From Schistosoma mansoni (taxonomy: Eukaryota; Platyhelminthes; Trematoda; Strigeidida; Schistosomatidae): 64,000 nucleotides of DNA. The notes beneath the pieces are model-generated. The model saw only the letters and a list, made by a program, of their open reading frames with translations. It made no database searches and was not told the origin of the DNA. The DNA lies in assembly GCF_000237925.1 (NCBI RefSeq), contig NW_017386062.1:310001-374000 (forward strand), in the 5' to 3' direction. Position 1 is the stretch's first letter. Each line of letters opens with the position of its first letter. Shown here in pieces: positions 1 to 12,224 of the stretch. The translations under genes and the position numbers were made by a program.

Positions 1-360
1 CAATCTAGAAGATTCCTTATACTAATGGAAATCCATGACAAGAAAAAAACAATAGCCTAAATGACTTTATGATGGTCTAGAGTATAGTGAATTTTTATTA
101 ATAAAACTCAAGGTCTATCTCATCATTCTATACTTATTTGTTTACTACCGATTTAGTATTTTATCATACTTTATGCTTCTGAAGAATCTTAAAAGCTAAA
201 TCAATGCCACACTTTAATATGGGACTAGAGCTGAAAATGGTTTACTTTGGATAAGAAGTTTAATTTGTTGGAAATAGTATTGAAGAGTAAAATAGTTTAA
301 ATCTTTGATCTTATATAATTCGGTCAATGTTTTTCATAGTTGAGATCATGAATCAATTGA

Positions 361-437
361 AGCTAGGCCACCATGGAAAACCTGAAAGCACTGGACGGCC
401 GTTTCGTCCTATTGTGGGACTCCTCAACAGTGCGCGG
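361..437 (-). mobile_element. Hammerhead-SINE remnant, class 2, truncated
   Basis: Read on the minus strand, this is the ribozyme part and tail of a dispersed repeat seen again near 14.6, 16.0, 39.6 and 60.8 kb. The hammerhead order is present: GAAAC (antisense at 401-405), a GGCC loop, and the cleavage triplet GTC (antisense at 394-396). The CTGAGGA box reads TTGAGGA (antisense at 421-427), a C3-to-U change that breaks the essential C3-G8 pair, so activity is unlikely. The tRNA-like head is absent. Confidence 0.75.
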
Positions 438-1763
438 TCAATGTTCTTTTCAAAATTTACGTCCATTTTATAATTCCACCAAATGAAGTCCTAACGTTAT
501 TATTGTCCACATGCCTACTTTAAGTATACTATTTTAAGTTTATTGTATAAGTGGAAAAATTTAATCGAATATAAGGAAAAACACTTCCTCATTTCTTTTT
601 CTTATTATGACAAAATAACAAAAACAAATCATATTCTTAAAGTTTATTAATTGTTTCTTTTTTAATCCATCAACTTGAATTTACAAAGCTTATAGATTAT
701 CCAACCTTTTTATAGGTAAATCTAATAAACAAAACCAAATTGTTTGTTTTAAGTATGAAAGGAAAACAAACTGAATGAAACTACTTACAAGCCAAGATAA
801 TGAAGACTCCAAGAATTAAAATTTTAAGCTCAGTGAACAGAACGCTTTACGTTTCTACATAGTTCATGCAATTATGTGGTACTTAGACAAGTGGAAACAG
901 TAAATTAATTGGTGCAATTTGATCAATATTTAAAAGAGTGAACAAACATAATGTTGGTTACAAGTCAGTAATCAGTCAATTGTAAATATCTCACGGGTAA
1001 CGCAATTGGATTATTGCTAACGCTTCAGATTATAAAGGTGGATGATTAAACTTCAAATCTCATAAAGGGGATCAGCTATGTCAAAGTTATAGATTTTCCT
1101 TGCTTATGTATCTTAGCTAGCATGCACTCAACCAAGGTCCAAGTTTTTTTTTTTCCTGACTATCTCAATCTACTTAACATTCAAAATCCTCTTCTTTAGC
1201 TATAAATGTTTTCTTTAACATCTCAAGGATAATTTATCGATTAGATTAATTTTCATCAATTGTATGTGAATACTTAAAAGGGCTCTGATTTAGAGTGATC
1301 ACCTTCTTTCGATTCAATGGGATTGACTATAATTGAAGTGATGTGACAAATCGAAATAAAACTAAACTATGCACCGTCGTAATTTTTCAATCCAATTCTG
1401 TACACTTGTTTTTATAATGAAATATTTTTTAGATTATTGAAATTTGACATGTGCTTCTTTGTTTCAATATGTATATATATTCTATTAAAATATTGTTCAA
1501 AGCAATCAGAAGAGTAATAATAATAATAAGGATTATCAATAAGATAAGAGTATGTCTATGAAAATCTCAATCGTTTAACAACTAAACTAATTCAAGCCAA
1601 ACAATTAAGTTCATTTCATCATTGTGAAAAACGGTTTATTGACAGAAAGTTGTAAATTTATTAGTGATGCGCTTTGTGTTAAAGAAACCTCTAAAAATGC
1701 GTCCATGGAAAGCATTCACAGTAATCACTGGAAAAAAAGTAATCATAGTAAGCAAAGATGGAT

Positions 1764-1795
1764 AGTGGCTAGCAGTGGGATCCATCTTTGATTAC
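1764..1795 (-). mobile_element. Class 1 (Smalpha-like) SINE fragment
   Basis: A short antisense match to the post-cleavage arm of the Smalpha-type hammerhead repeat: the tract reading TGGCTAGCAGTGGGATCCA is shared with the 2.41 kb and 20.64 kb copies. No ribozyme core is present here. The downstream bases to about 1900 may be more of the same repeat, since AATGGGAAG occurs here and also near 2.55 kb and 45.9 kb. Confidence 0.5.
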
Positions 1796-2016
1796 AATGC
1801 TTGTGAATTAAAGCCATATCGAGGCAATACGCTCAGTATGCACATATGCCAATAAGAGACTGACCATTTTCAGTCTTAAACATCAATGGGAAGGTTCAAA
1901 CAAACAATCCTAAGTGAATTTAAAGTAATCATAGTTATTGAGATAATCAACACGGCACTTAAATCAAAAGAAAAATTTAATTATTTATATATAATTAACT
2001 AATTCACAACTTGACA

Positions 2017-2275
2017 ATGAATATATTTTTTGTTATATTCTAATGAGTAGAAACAAAGTGTATTTTTTACGTTTTGTGACGTAATTTAAGCCACTTCTTC
2101 AATGTAACTAAATAATCGAAATAAATTTACACAAGTCTAAATAATACAAAAGGAACTTGTGTTAATTTAGTTCGGTTATTTATTTGCTCCGAATAAGTAG
2201 CTTATATTACGTCACAAAGCCTGAAGAATACATTTTTTTCTCCTCATTAGAATATGACAAAAAATATATTTATCA
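2017..2275. repeat. Imperfect palindrome, MITE-like
   Basis: Two arms of about 120 bp (2017-2135 and 2156-2275) are reverse complements at roughly 80 percent by eye, around a ~20-bp spacer. Shared blocks include TTACGTCAC against GTGACGTAA and CTAATGAG against CTCATTAG. There is no coding capacity. The form is that of a foldback or MITE-type non-autonomous DNA element. I could not define terminal repeats or a target-site duplication, so the class is inferred. Confidence 0.6.
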
Positions 2276-2403
2276 TTAACTTTCTACTCAATTTATTTGA
2301 AACTGTCAAGTCCAACCTTGGTAATAATACTCATAAATTCACAACTTGGTTTTTAGAGTTTATTGATAAAGCAGAAGTGGAATAACTGTAAAACTAATGA
2401 GCA

Positions 2404-2490
2404 TAGGCGGATGAGAGGCTAGCAGTTGAATTCAAGACGCGTGTTTCGTCCTATTTAAGACTTATCGGCTTGATATACCTCCATCTAAGG
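2404..2490 (-). mobile_element. Class 1 SINE with inactive hammerhead
   Basis: Antisense copy of the Smalpha-type ribozyme repeat. GAAAC (antisense 2443-2447), GTC (antisense 2436-2438) and the AAATAGGAC side of stem II are preserved. The CTGATGAG box reads CCGATAAG (antisense 2461-2468), changing U4 and G8. Both are core residues, so this copy should not cleave. Confidence 0.7.
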
Positions 2491-2935
2491 GTTGACGTTC
2501 ATTTCGCGATACATATCAAAAGTTACTGCTCAGTCACAGTAATAAAACTCAATGGGAAGACTGAAACAACCGATACAAATAAAAATATATGACAGATAGT
2601 TTAAACAGAACCTAAAACTCAGTTTTGCGGTTTTCTTCAGTCAAAAACTTTGAGTCATTGGTTGAGTCTGTCTCGAGGAGTCTCTGAACGATACTCTGAG
2701 ACTAGTTTTATTATCAACATTATCATCATCATTCATAATTGATTGATTTCCGAATTAAATCACTATATATGCAGAATATTGAGATGCTTTACCTTCATAT
2801 CAACAGGTGCCCGATTAAGAATATCCAATCTATAAAAAACATCGTATAACATGCTTATGTAATTTTAACAACTAAATTAGGAAGCTAAAAGAAAACTATT
2901 ATTAGAAGGGGTTTTTGGTGGAGACATAGTATTTT

Positions 2936-3073
2936 CATAGTTGAAAGCGTGAGTCAATTGAAGCTAGACCACCAGGGATAACCTGGAGTCCCACAATTGG
3001 ACAAAATGGCCGTCCAGTGCTTCCAGGTTTTCCCTGATGATCTAGCTTCAATTGACTCACACCTTCAACTATA
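2936..3073. repeat. Class 2 SINE tail in foldback form
   Basis: The repeat tail GAAGCTAGACCACCA appears at both ends in opposite orientation (2936-2978 and 3031-3073), enclosing a partial plus-strand ribozyme 3' half with AAAAT in place of GAAAC, and GTC followed by CAGTGC. The CTGAGGA box is missing. The result is a strong hairpin with arms of about 43 bp. The same tail-to-tail form recurs at 16.0 kb. Confidence 0.65.
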
Positions 3074-4179
3074 AAAGAAAACTAACCGATTTAGGGTCAT
3101 TTTCTCAAATTATACAAACTACAAAAGTTTTGAATCGTCAATCAAGTCATTTATAATAATAATAAGGACAAGAGTATAATTCGACCGAACGGAAGTAAAT
3201 TTGATATTATTCAATATAAACATTTTAATCCCCTTTCATTTAAACTTTCAAGTAACAAAACAGGTCATATTCCATAGTGTATTATCAATCGGTGTTAGTT
3301 CATAGGTTTCCTGATAATAATTATTTGTTGAAAAAGAAAAGACAAATTGTTATTATTAGTTTCATGTTTATTTCGGCGCAAATTTCAATTTCTCAAGGTT
3401 TTTTTATTTTTTTTTGTTTCTTGAAAGGTATGTGAACATTTCTGCGGGTTGGGAGACTAAATATGTCAGCATAGATTCTCTATATATCATTATTTATTAA
3501 AACATTTATTTTAGGTCAGATATAGGTCAAAAAATTATAAAACTGACATAATTGTTTATCATTCTATTTATTTTTTTCAAAATATTAGAATGAAAATTAC
3601 TTTCACTCCCTTACTAATGTTACTTTTTTGTGTCAAAATATTCTTAGGATAAAACGAAAAAACAAACAACATAAATTTAGCGGAAGATCATAGTAATAAC
3701 ACTAAGTTAAACATGATAGATGAATAGGATTATAGCATACATAGATGATCATTTTAGATAATAAGACAAGAAAAACGAATGATTGACAGACTAGTAAAAG
3801 AAATAGAGTGAATATGTTCTAAAAAAAATTAAAAATAAATACAAAAAACTTTTTTTTCTCGTGAACAAATTTAGTTAACTCTTTTTTTCTCCTTAAAATT
3901 TGACATAAGACTTTAAACAGTAAACACTATGTCATAGTTTTTAGAAGTGTTCCATCTTGGAGACAACTAATATATGTTTGCAGTTTAAAGATTCCCATAT
4001 AAACAATTCAAAAATGAACAATATTTAAGCGAACAATTGTTTTCAATAACTTCATCATCAGGCTCTATAGAAAGATACTTTTCATTTTCAAAACTTGAAA
4101 ATTGAGTTTAAAATCATTATATGATATTATTTCTCGTATAATACGCTATACTAATAAGATCACGATTATTAAGACAAAT

Positions 4180-4470
4180 GCTTATAAATACTTGTACTTT
4201 CTTGATAATGGTTATAGTAGTTCTTCATGTTTTAGCTCAGTACAATAGAACTTATTTGACGTTCGTATTGAAGATTCTCATTTTGATGTTGATTGACAGT
4301 TGTTTTGAGTTTCATATGTTCTTCAATTGTAGGAATACGGCCCTTGCCTTATTAATCCTCGCCTTCACATCTGTATCAGATCCACCTTGTTCAACAATCA
4401 TGCTTCCCTCAACAAAATGGCTACCCAATATTCTCTGGTTTTTCAATGTCGTACAAAATCAATAAATATC
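4180..4470 (-). mobile_element. RTE-clade retrotransposon fragment
   Basis: The minus strand encodes, with stops, the C-terminal reverse-transcriptase region of an RTE-type element: a track resembling DTDVKARINKARAVFLQLKN followed by NSKQLSINIKMRIFNTNVK. The same region occurs in the copies at 27.2 kb and 37.6 kb but is more divergent here. The plus-strand ORF over this interval is only the antisense shadow. Confidence 0.7.
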
Positions 4471-6659
4471 TCTCAAGAAACAACTCAAATCTTAAAATAT
4501 AATAAAATTATGAAAACGTTTTCTAAAATGTATGGTCATTTTCAAAATGTAATTTTCACTGAAAAATAAATATTGAATTTTAGCAATCAAATTCGAAACT
4601 AGTTTTTCAGGATTTTAGTTTTAGATTAATTGGTCAGTAATGATTTTGTAGTGTATGATACTGATGTTGACAGATATATATGTAGTATGTATCATCAATC
4701 AAAAATAAAATACCTGGTAACAGAAGCCTTAAAAGTCTCTTGAATATTCCCTTTTAGATATTAAAAAAAAGTTTGATGAAACAACGTTGATGATATTACT
4801 CAAAACCGATCGAAACGTTACAACCACATTCATATTTATTTTTTAACCTAAAAAGATTTATTGTTTCATCTTATGTTCTAAAATACCTATTTGTAATGTT
4901 ATTTTCAATAAAATTGGTATTTTTCTCTTCCATCAACTTTTTATTAAGTAAATCATAAGCATAGAAAGATTACTAGTTTTACAGTCCCTGGTGTTCATTT
5001 TGAGATTAATTTTCTTAAACCAATTTACTTAGTGTAATAGTCATCGTGATCAACAATGTCGAAGACACTGTTTTACATCCAAAATAATTTAAAGGAGAAA
5101 ATTTTAATTATATAGTTTATTGAACATCACTGAATTTTATAGTTCTTATCACACGCGGATTGTAGCTGAACAACCATTGAGAAGCTAAAAACTTACTGCA
5201 GTGCGAAACTTTTCAGCAGTAACCATTTGGGACTACACCAGAGGCCGAATTTAAAACCTTCAACATTGAGTAACTGAGACTTCATCCAATATCCAGCATG
5301 TTAAACCTCATTCAATTTTCGATACTGCTGACTCAGTAGTCTTAAAATTAAGCGCTGTTCCTAAAGCCAGAATGAACTGAGTCCAATCTTCGATAGTGTT
5401 GTAAATGAGTATCACGAAGATGTCACACAATGAAACAGAATATTTGTTCAATCCTCCTTAATGTTTAATGGTAATTTAGGTAAGAATAAGGCTTGACGCA
5501 AACCATGAAATTAGAATGAAGAAAATTTCTAATTTTCTCAAACCTTTACCCAAAAGATTTGTTTAGATTAGAGGTGAAAAACCAACAAAAAGCAAACATC
5601 ATTAATGAAATGTCACTGTTTTGTATCATAATGTATTTGAAGTTATATAAAAAACCTAACTCAAAATTCATGAATACGTCAAGATTTAATTTATGTGAAT
5701 AAAATGAACAAATGAATGACTAAATAAAGTCACTGTACGATAAAAAGAGAAATGTATAAATTTTTATCCTTTTTTTCTAATATCTGAATAAGCTATACTA
5801 ACAGGTAGATGGATAACTAACACAATTTTTGTTTTTATTACTGTTTTATTCAAAGTGGAGATTAAAATTTTTGAAGGGATGAACCAGATATATATATATA
5901 ATACGTTTAGCTCCTACGTCTTCCAGTAGGTAGATAATCACAAATCTACATCTCGAAGAAAATGAGTACTTGACCATTTTACTCATAGTTTGATATTGTA
6001 CTTATAATTTTGTATGATTAATTAGCTTTTCAAAAGTGTGGATCAATCTCTACTTGTATGATGGATGTTTAACTGGAAAAAAATTAAAACGTATAAAGCC
6101 GATAAGACTTGATTAATCAGTTTTATGACTGAAAATTGACTGACTTCATTTTTCGTTTGCTAAAAGAATTTCCATGAAAATTAATAGAAAAAAAATATGG
6201 ATTCAACAAAAACCTATTTTTTTAAACTCTCCCATTTCCATCTATAATCTTATTTATTAAGGTGTCTTTTGTCAACATCTATCCTTTATCTTTGAAAATG
6301 AACTCAACTTTAAAAGTCTGAATCTGTAGTCAAACATAGATGGAATGTAAAATTGTTTATAATATTTTAGTATGAAAAACGTTCACAATTCAATTTTCCA
6401 AAAAAAATTAACCCATGTAATAAGAAAACATGATATCCCTCATTTTCTCAGTAAAACTGTTTGTTACAAATGCGGATATAAAGATAAATACATTATTCAT
6501 CACTTCATTATATAAGTGGTTGCTGAAGAAATTAACTTCCACATGATCGATACAGATAATAAAATTATGTGTGGAGAATATATAAGATTAGGATGTATCA
6601 AAAATTAAGATATATCGCTGAAATCACAAACCGGTTGAAGTTAGATAACTATTTAAAAC

Positions 6660-6870
6660 CTGTAAGTATTAGATGACCTCACCAGTGTGTATGCACGACC
6701 TGACAACCCGGAATGAAACCCGTGACCTCCGGGTTCGCACGTGAACGCTTCACTAAGAGACTAGTGAACCTGTGCCAAATGATGTGTAAGTCTAAATTCA
6801 ACAATCTCAGCGTGTTGTATAACCATCTTCTTATTTTCGGTGGGTAACTACCGCAAACCCGGTTGAGTTT
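6660..6870 (-). mobile_element. tRNA-like SINE, degenerate
   Basis: On the minus strand the segment reads like a tRNA-derived SINE head: a TCTCTTAGTGAAGCG A-box-like block, then a GGGTTTCATTCC B-box-like block, then CACTGGTGAGG, which resembles the stem I plus CTGAGGA start of the class 2 hammerhead. GAAAC and the cleavage arm are not found, so the ribozyme is truncated. Confidence 0.5.
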
Positions 6871-8005
6871 CACTTGTCATGGCTCCCTATTATATGAAAT
6901 TAATGTTTCGGTTAGAGACTATTTTCACTGAAAATCCTGTTTACTTTGTTAACAACTAAGAGATTATTTAATTAAGACCTTATAATTGACTCGTTAAAAA
7001 TAGAATAAGGCAAGTTTTTATTCTGAAAAATAAATTAAACAACAGAAAATAAAGACTGTGGATTGGATAAAACTGTTACGTTATTTGAGTACACCACTGA
7101 TTTTTTCGTCCTTTGCTACTCTATAACAGTGCAATATGTTTTCTGAGGATAGAAGAAAAAGATAGTACCACCTGGGGGTATGCGTTAGAAGAACTGAGTA
7201 ATCAGTCTTGAGATTATGTATTGAGTGCTAAGGAGACTTTTTAAGATAAATGATGATATTGTCAATCTTCATCGAGTCACAGTGTTTAAAGATTTGTTAC
7301 GCCAAGTCACCACATATCTCCACGGGGATTGTTGGCTGGAGTATGACTATGTTATAAAACGACTCTAAGATGATAAATAAAAACATGACATCAGTCTGTA
7401 AAGTCAGTGGCTGATAATCTGAGCCAAATTCAGGGCTTGAGGCTTTCTAGTTGGCGTCAGATCAACATCAGTGATTCATGATTGAATACCTTAGGTGACA
7501 TGGATCAAATTTTTTTGAAGTAAAAGAAGTATGTTCACTTTTTATCTTAACCTAGATTTTGAGTCCAATTATTATTTTGTACTCTTTAGTCCTCAATCTT
7601 CTTCACTATCTTCAAAACATATCTAGTATGCTTAGTATTTTACTATCATAGACATCAATTGTAAAGGAACATGTGATCAAACTTTTTTTTTGAAGATGAA
7701 AATAGCACGTTTGATTGACTAATTCAGGTGGCAAAACAATGCATATATTTTAAACTTATTTTAATTCAACAGAATTTATTCACATCTTATAACACAACAT
7801 AATGATTGGCAAACAATGACTTATTTTCACAATTTACATCACGGACTAATCTTATTTAGACAGAAGCTCATAGATTTTCCTAAACTTCCATTCTTAAGAT
7901 ATTTCAGTTCCTTATAAATCCAGTACTTTATATTGTGCATTAGCTAATATGAATCATGATAGTTAAGAATGACATATAACAATTTAATATAAATTAGATA
8001 AAGTA

Positions 8006-8085
8006 TGGTTGACAGTGGAATCCAGGACGCACATTCAGTCCTGTTTCGGACACATGTACCTGCATCCCGAGATTGAAGTTTATTC
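8006..8085 (-). mobile_element. Class 1 SINE, hammerhead with core deletion
   Basis: The antisense sequence keeps the CAGGTACAT arm and the GCGTCCTGGATTCCACTG arm of the Smalpha-type ribozyme, with the GTC cleavage triplet. The CTGATGAG box has been lost by deletion and stem II is scrambled, so the copy is inactive. Its outer arms nevertheless remain well matched to the family. Confidence 0.65.
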
Positions 8086-9397
8086 AGAAACTTGAATCTA
8101 GTGCCGTTTACTTCAAATCCTAACACGTTATCCGCTTTCCTACTGAATTCGTGTATCCATTCACTAAACGAGCATGAGTTTTAATTCAATTTAAAAACCC
8201 ACACGGGATGTCTATATGCAGATCAAGATTGATCATACTTCAGTTGAAACATCAACAACGACATAATCCAATCCATTTTAAACAGACTTATATTACAATA
8301 TTATCCACTGATTTATCTCTGTAAGTTTATCCATTTCTTAAAACTTTCAACTTTTAATTATACTGATCTCCTATATTTTCTTACAAAGTGTATGCTCCTT
8401 AATTTTCTGTCTACAAGAATCTATTCAAAATATCAATTGAATAAGCTATTATATAACTGAGAACTACAAACTGCCAACTGTGAATTAAACGATCTTTTTT
8501 TTAAATACCTTAAAAATATTAGAAATACATACTTCTAATGCATTTCCAAGATATAAGGAATTCGATTTAAATACATTCACTTGATAATTCGTATAGTGAC
8601 TTGATCCAGTACAATTTTTCTCACTTTAATCTGGGATAAGATCAGTCGATAGTTACAAATTTTTTTTTCCTTTTTAATTATAAATGTAAAGTTCTTAACT
8701 TACTCTACTAACCACTTAACTAATTTCAAGTTTATACCATCACTACAAGTAAAGCTCTTCCATACATCTACTAATTATTTACAATACTTTCTTCATTTGT
8801 TATTGACTAAGCATAACGTTTATACTACTGATTACATCTTAGTTTTGTTATTATCTCTTTGTAAAAAAAGTCAATTTTCCTACTTAACAAAAAAGCATAA
8901 AACTATATAATGATTACCTTGGTATTTCTAGTAAAACGAAAACCAGTTTACCTAGTGTCGAAAAATACATTCAGCATTGAAGATCTTGTTGACAGAATGT
9001 TAGATAGTGAATGTATCTGATAATGATTAAAATAGATGTATAATGATTCTATGACTACAAGGTTCCAATTATTTAAAATATAATATGAATATTCATGGTA
9101 AGGAATAGGCGAATAAGTATTCACTTCAATTTACTAAGATGAAAACATGATGATTATTTGATGTTTACAATAAGCTGTGTATTCAAATTAAGTAGATGGA
9201 AAAAGCGAATTTGTATAAGTGAAATGCAATTGTACTTAATATTAATAAACCTTATTATTTCAAGTGGAAGATATCACTTTAAACAAATGTTAACCATGTC
9301 AGTTACCAATCTTTGTCAGTACTAACTTGTTACCAAAACCTTTGACTGTAATTTTATTTATAGGTTGCATTTACCACAAAATGACCTCAGTTGAATT

Positions 9398-9470
9398 ATG
9401 ATTGAAAACCATGGAATACGGGAGACCTATTTCGTCCTAGTATTAAACTCATCACTAGTGCACACACACA
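9398..9470 (-). mobile_element. Degenerate hammerhead-SINE copy
   Basis: Antisense GCACTAGTGATGA, a stem II remnant ending in AGGAC, and GAAAT are recognisable. The conserved box reads GTGATGA (C3 to G), and stem III is altered. A short CA run lies at the edge (about 9461-9472). This is a decayed relative of the class 2 repeat. Confidence 0.45.
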
Positions 9471-10954
9471 CCCGAAAACCTATAAACTAAGCCGCTATTA
9501 TAAAATCATTTCACTGAAATAAACAAGTCAGCTTACTGGTGATTTACCTTAAGACGTTCCCAAAGTTTTAGTAAGAAGTTGTAACTCGTATTCAGATATT
9601 TCTGGAGTGAAACAATTGTCGCCAATAGAATTCTACGGTCCTTAGGCTGAATCTTATTTGACTGAAGTCAAATAAATATCTCTGCACACCTACTAAGTGG
9701 TTCTAAAGTTTAAATGTCATCTGTAAGACCTAAAAATCGTGGTTTATTTACCTATGAGGTTCGTGAAGAAGTCTCATACAAGTATGAAACTTCTGCTGAA
9801 TGCTACCTGGTTTTAAAGAGTTTCAGAAATACAATCCATCCGTAATAAAAATAATATCAAAATAATATCCTTAAAGCGACTTCAGCTGAGCGTTTATTCT
9901 ATCGTAATCTGTAACAACTTAGTCTGCAGCCATTCTAACGTTACGGATAATCCCAAGCCTGGATAAGATAGAAGGGTTGAGAAAGGCGTTAGCGACCTCA
10001 TCCCGTAGAAAAATATCTGGTCAAACAACGCTAATAATAAAAGCTTCCGTCAAATATTTAACATGCTTTGAAATAGAACTGACCAAAACATAGTTGATCT
10101 TCCTTCAACCGTGATATAATCAATTGTACAAAGGCTAAAGTTTGTTCAACTAGTTAGAATATAGGATTTAGGGATACTCATCATATTCAAGTTAAGTAAA
10201 AAAACCGGGAAATATATTTCTGGTTTATTTTTGAATTTCAATACTTTTTCTCGAAAATAGCCAGCTATTGTAATCATCTTTAAAACCTATTTAAAGAAAG
10301 TTTAATCGAAACAAATAGTGTACATATTCATTTTTTTTAAGTAACAGCATTCCAACTCATAGAAACACTTTCTGTCCCAAGGACAATGTAGTAGGGATCA
10401 TATTCAGTAAATACTTATAAGTACATTTAATCTCTGACAGGTTCTTTTCATATCTCTTAAGCATGTCTAAACAAAAAAAAATGATCAATGCACATTCTGA
10501 CGGTTAATTCCACAAATAATTAATTTAAAGAACTATGTAACCGACTTCAATCTTATCACACTAATTAGAAAATATGAACATAGAGGAAGATCAAAACTGT
10601 AGAAAGGTAGAAAAGACTGCATCATAAACTTCATAAAAAGAGTGTCCCTCTTACGTCTTATACTTGATATGAATAAATCTCCATATCATTTGATTGCTAA
10701 ATGGTTAGCTGAAATTTTAATACCCGTCAGAAATCACATCAATAGATACAACTCTATTTATTTAATTTTGTCGACTCAATTAGAAATATCAACGTATATG
10801 ATAGAAAAATGATGTCACTGAATGTCACCTCCCCCTTTACATATGTTCCACTCATCGAAAATATATGTTTTTATGTGACTACACTGAAAATAACAACTTT
10901 AATATTTGTATCCCAAAACATTATCTTAAAGAACAATAATTGAAAGATTTCATT

Positions 10955-11780
10955 TATGTAGGCGATATATGGATGATACCTTCATTATTTGTGAAGAAGA
11001 TATGAACCTCAATGAATTTTGGATTGGTTTAATTACTGTCATCATTCAATTCAGTTCATATTCGAAACAGAGGCGAACAAGAAATTTCATTTACTTAATG
11101 TCCGGTTGAAAAGAAGTCAGATGGTTTCTTACAGAAATCCGTGTATAAAAAACCGACCTAGAATGATCAGTATACGAATTCTCACAGCTGGGCCCCACTG
11201 AGTAGAAAGAGAAACTTAATTCACTCTTTATTCTCAAGGACTACGCGAATATGTTCTAATGATACTACTTCAAATTCGACATATACTGGTCGGAAATAGC
11301 TACTGATTTATTGACAGAAACTTGATGCCAAGATAACGTCCCGTAAAAGTTCTGATAGCTCAGAAAAAAACTTTTTTTTAAATATCGAATTTAAAGGAGA
11401 TAAGGCTGTCAAAATCTTGAATAAACGGAATTTAAAATCTCTGAATGAAACCTATTCAGATAAGTTCATTTTTATCTTCTCAAACCGCCCTACCATTCAT
11501 GGATGTGTGAAGAATAAACCCCAGCTTTGGTCCACATAGATGTTCATCTATAAACTTGCTTGCTATTGTGAGGCGAGCTACATTAACTGCACAAAGCAAT
11601 CACTTTCCAAACGCATCTCTGAACATTGTCCGGTGTAGCTTTTAAAATAATGAAGAATAATAACCAGCTCAATGCAGAAGCACGTGATTAAGTATGTACA
11701 CGTCGCTCCGAAGAAGTCTACCTTTAAAAAAATCTACACAGTCAAGGAGACTGGATTGAATGGAGGTAAATCAAAAACTT
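10955..11780 (+). mobile_element. Penelope-like element fragment (RT plus GIY-YIG)
   Basis: The plus strand encodes RRYMDDTFIICEEDMNLNEF from 10960, with the YMDD catalytic motif of the reverse transcriptase at 10966-10977. The reading continues in a shifted frame as DWFNYCHHSIQFIFETEANK from about 11019. At about 11550-11640 it reads KLACYCEASYI and KRISEHCP, the conserved start of a GIY-YIG endonuclease. An RT followed by GIY-YIG is diagnostic of Penelope-like elements. Frameshifts and stops show it is dead, and the 5' part is missing. Confidence 0.8.
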
Positions 11781-12224
11781 ATGAACTGCTGAGTTGTTGA
11801 TGATCCACTAGTATAAGCCCGAGCTGTGCATGCAAAAACGAGACATCCAACCTCTCATCCTTCCTTGACCTTAATTCTCTTCTACACTATATCTTGGTCC
11901 AGTTTTTTTAGGTTTTGTGATTTTAAACCGTAACCAGTTATTGTTATCCCTTAACAATTTTTCATGATTATTGTTCGACTGTTATTATGACCTTTACGTT
12001 TTCTTCTTTTCATATCTGTTAAGTGGACAATTATCTTCCATAATTCTGACCCATAAATTATTCCCACCCTCCTATTCTTCTTCAACCCCCTGATAATTGC
12101 GCAATCTCGTTTGACATTTGAAATCTAGAATCACGTCGTGATCCTATCTTTTCTATATGGTTACCAAACAACCAATTAAAGGATTTGCATCTGATGAATG
12201 ACGAAAAGAAGGGCTGGGTTAAAT

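Larger units (their letters stand above)
1..10949. other. Gene-free AT-rich tract with repeat fragments
   Basis: Apart from the repeat copies listed separately, I see no conserved exon in this stretch. ORFs are short, AT-driven and unlike any known family. Some segments of higher complexity (for example 5150-5430 and 7260-7490) look like decayed repeats, but I cannot place them. Confidence 0.5.

Noticed and set aside
1660-1710. Possible additional hammerhead (AAAGAAACC followed by GCGTCC)
   Set aside because: No CTGANGA box and no pairing for stem I or II; chance similarity.
4178-4465. Plus-strand 95-aa hydrophobic ORF
   Set aside because: Antisense shadow of an RTE reverse-transcriptase fragment; the same hydrophobic shadow appears opposite the 37.4 kb copy.
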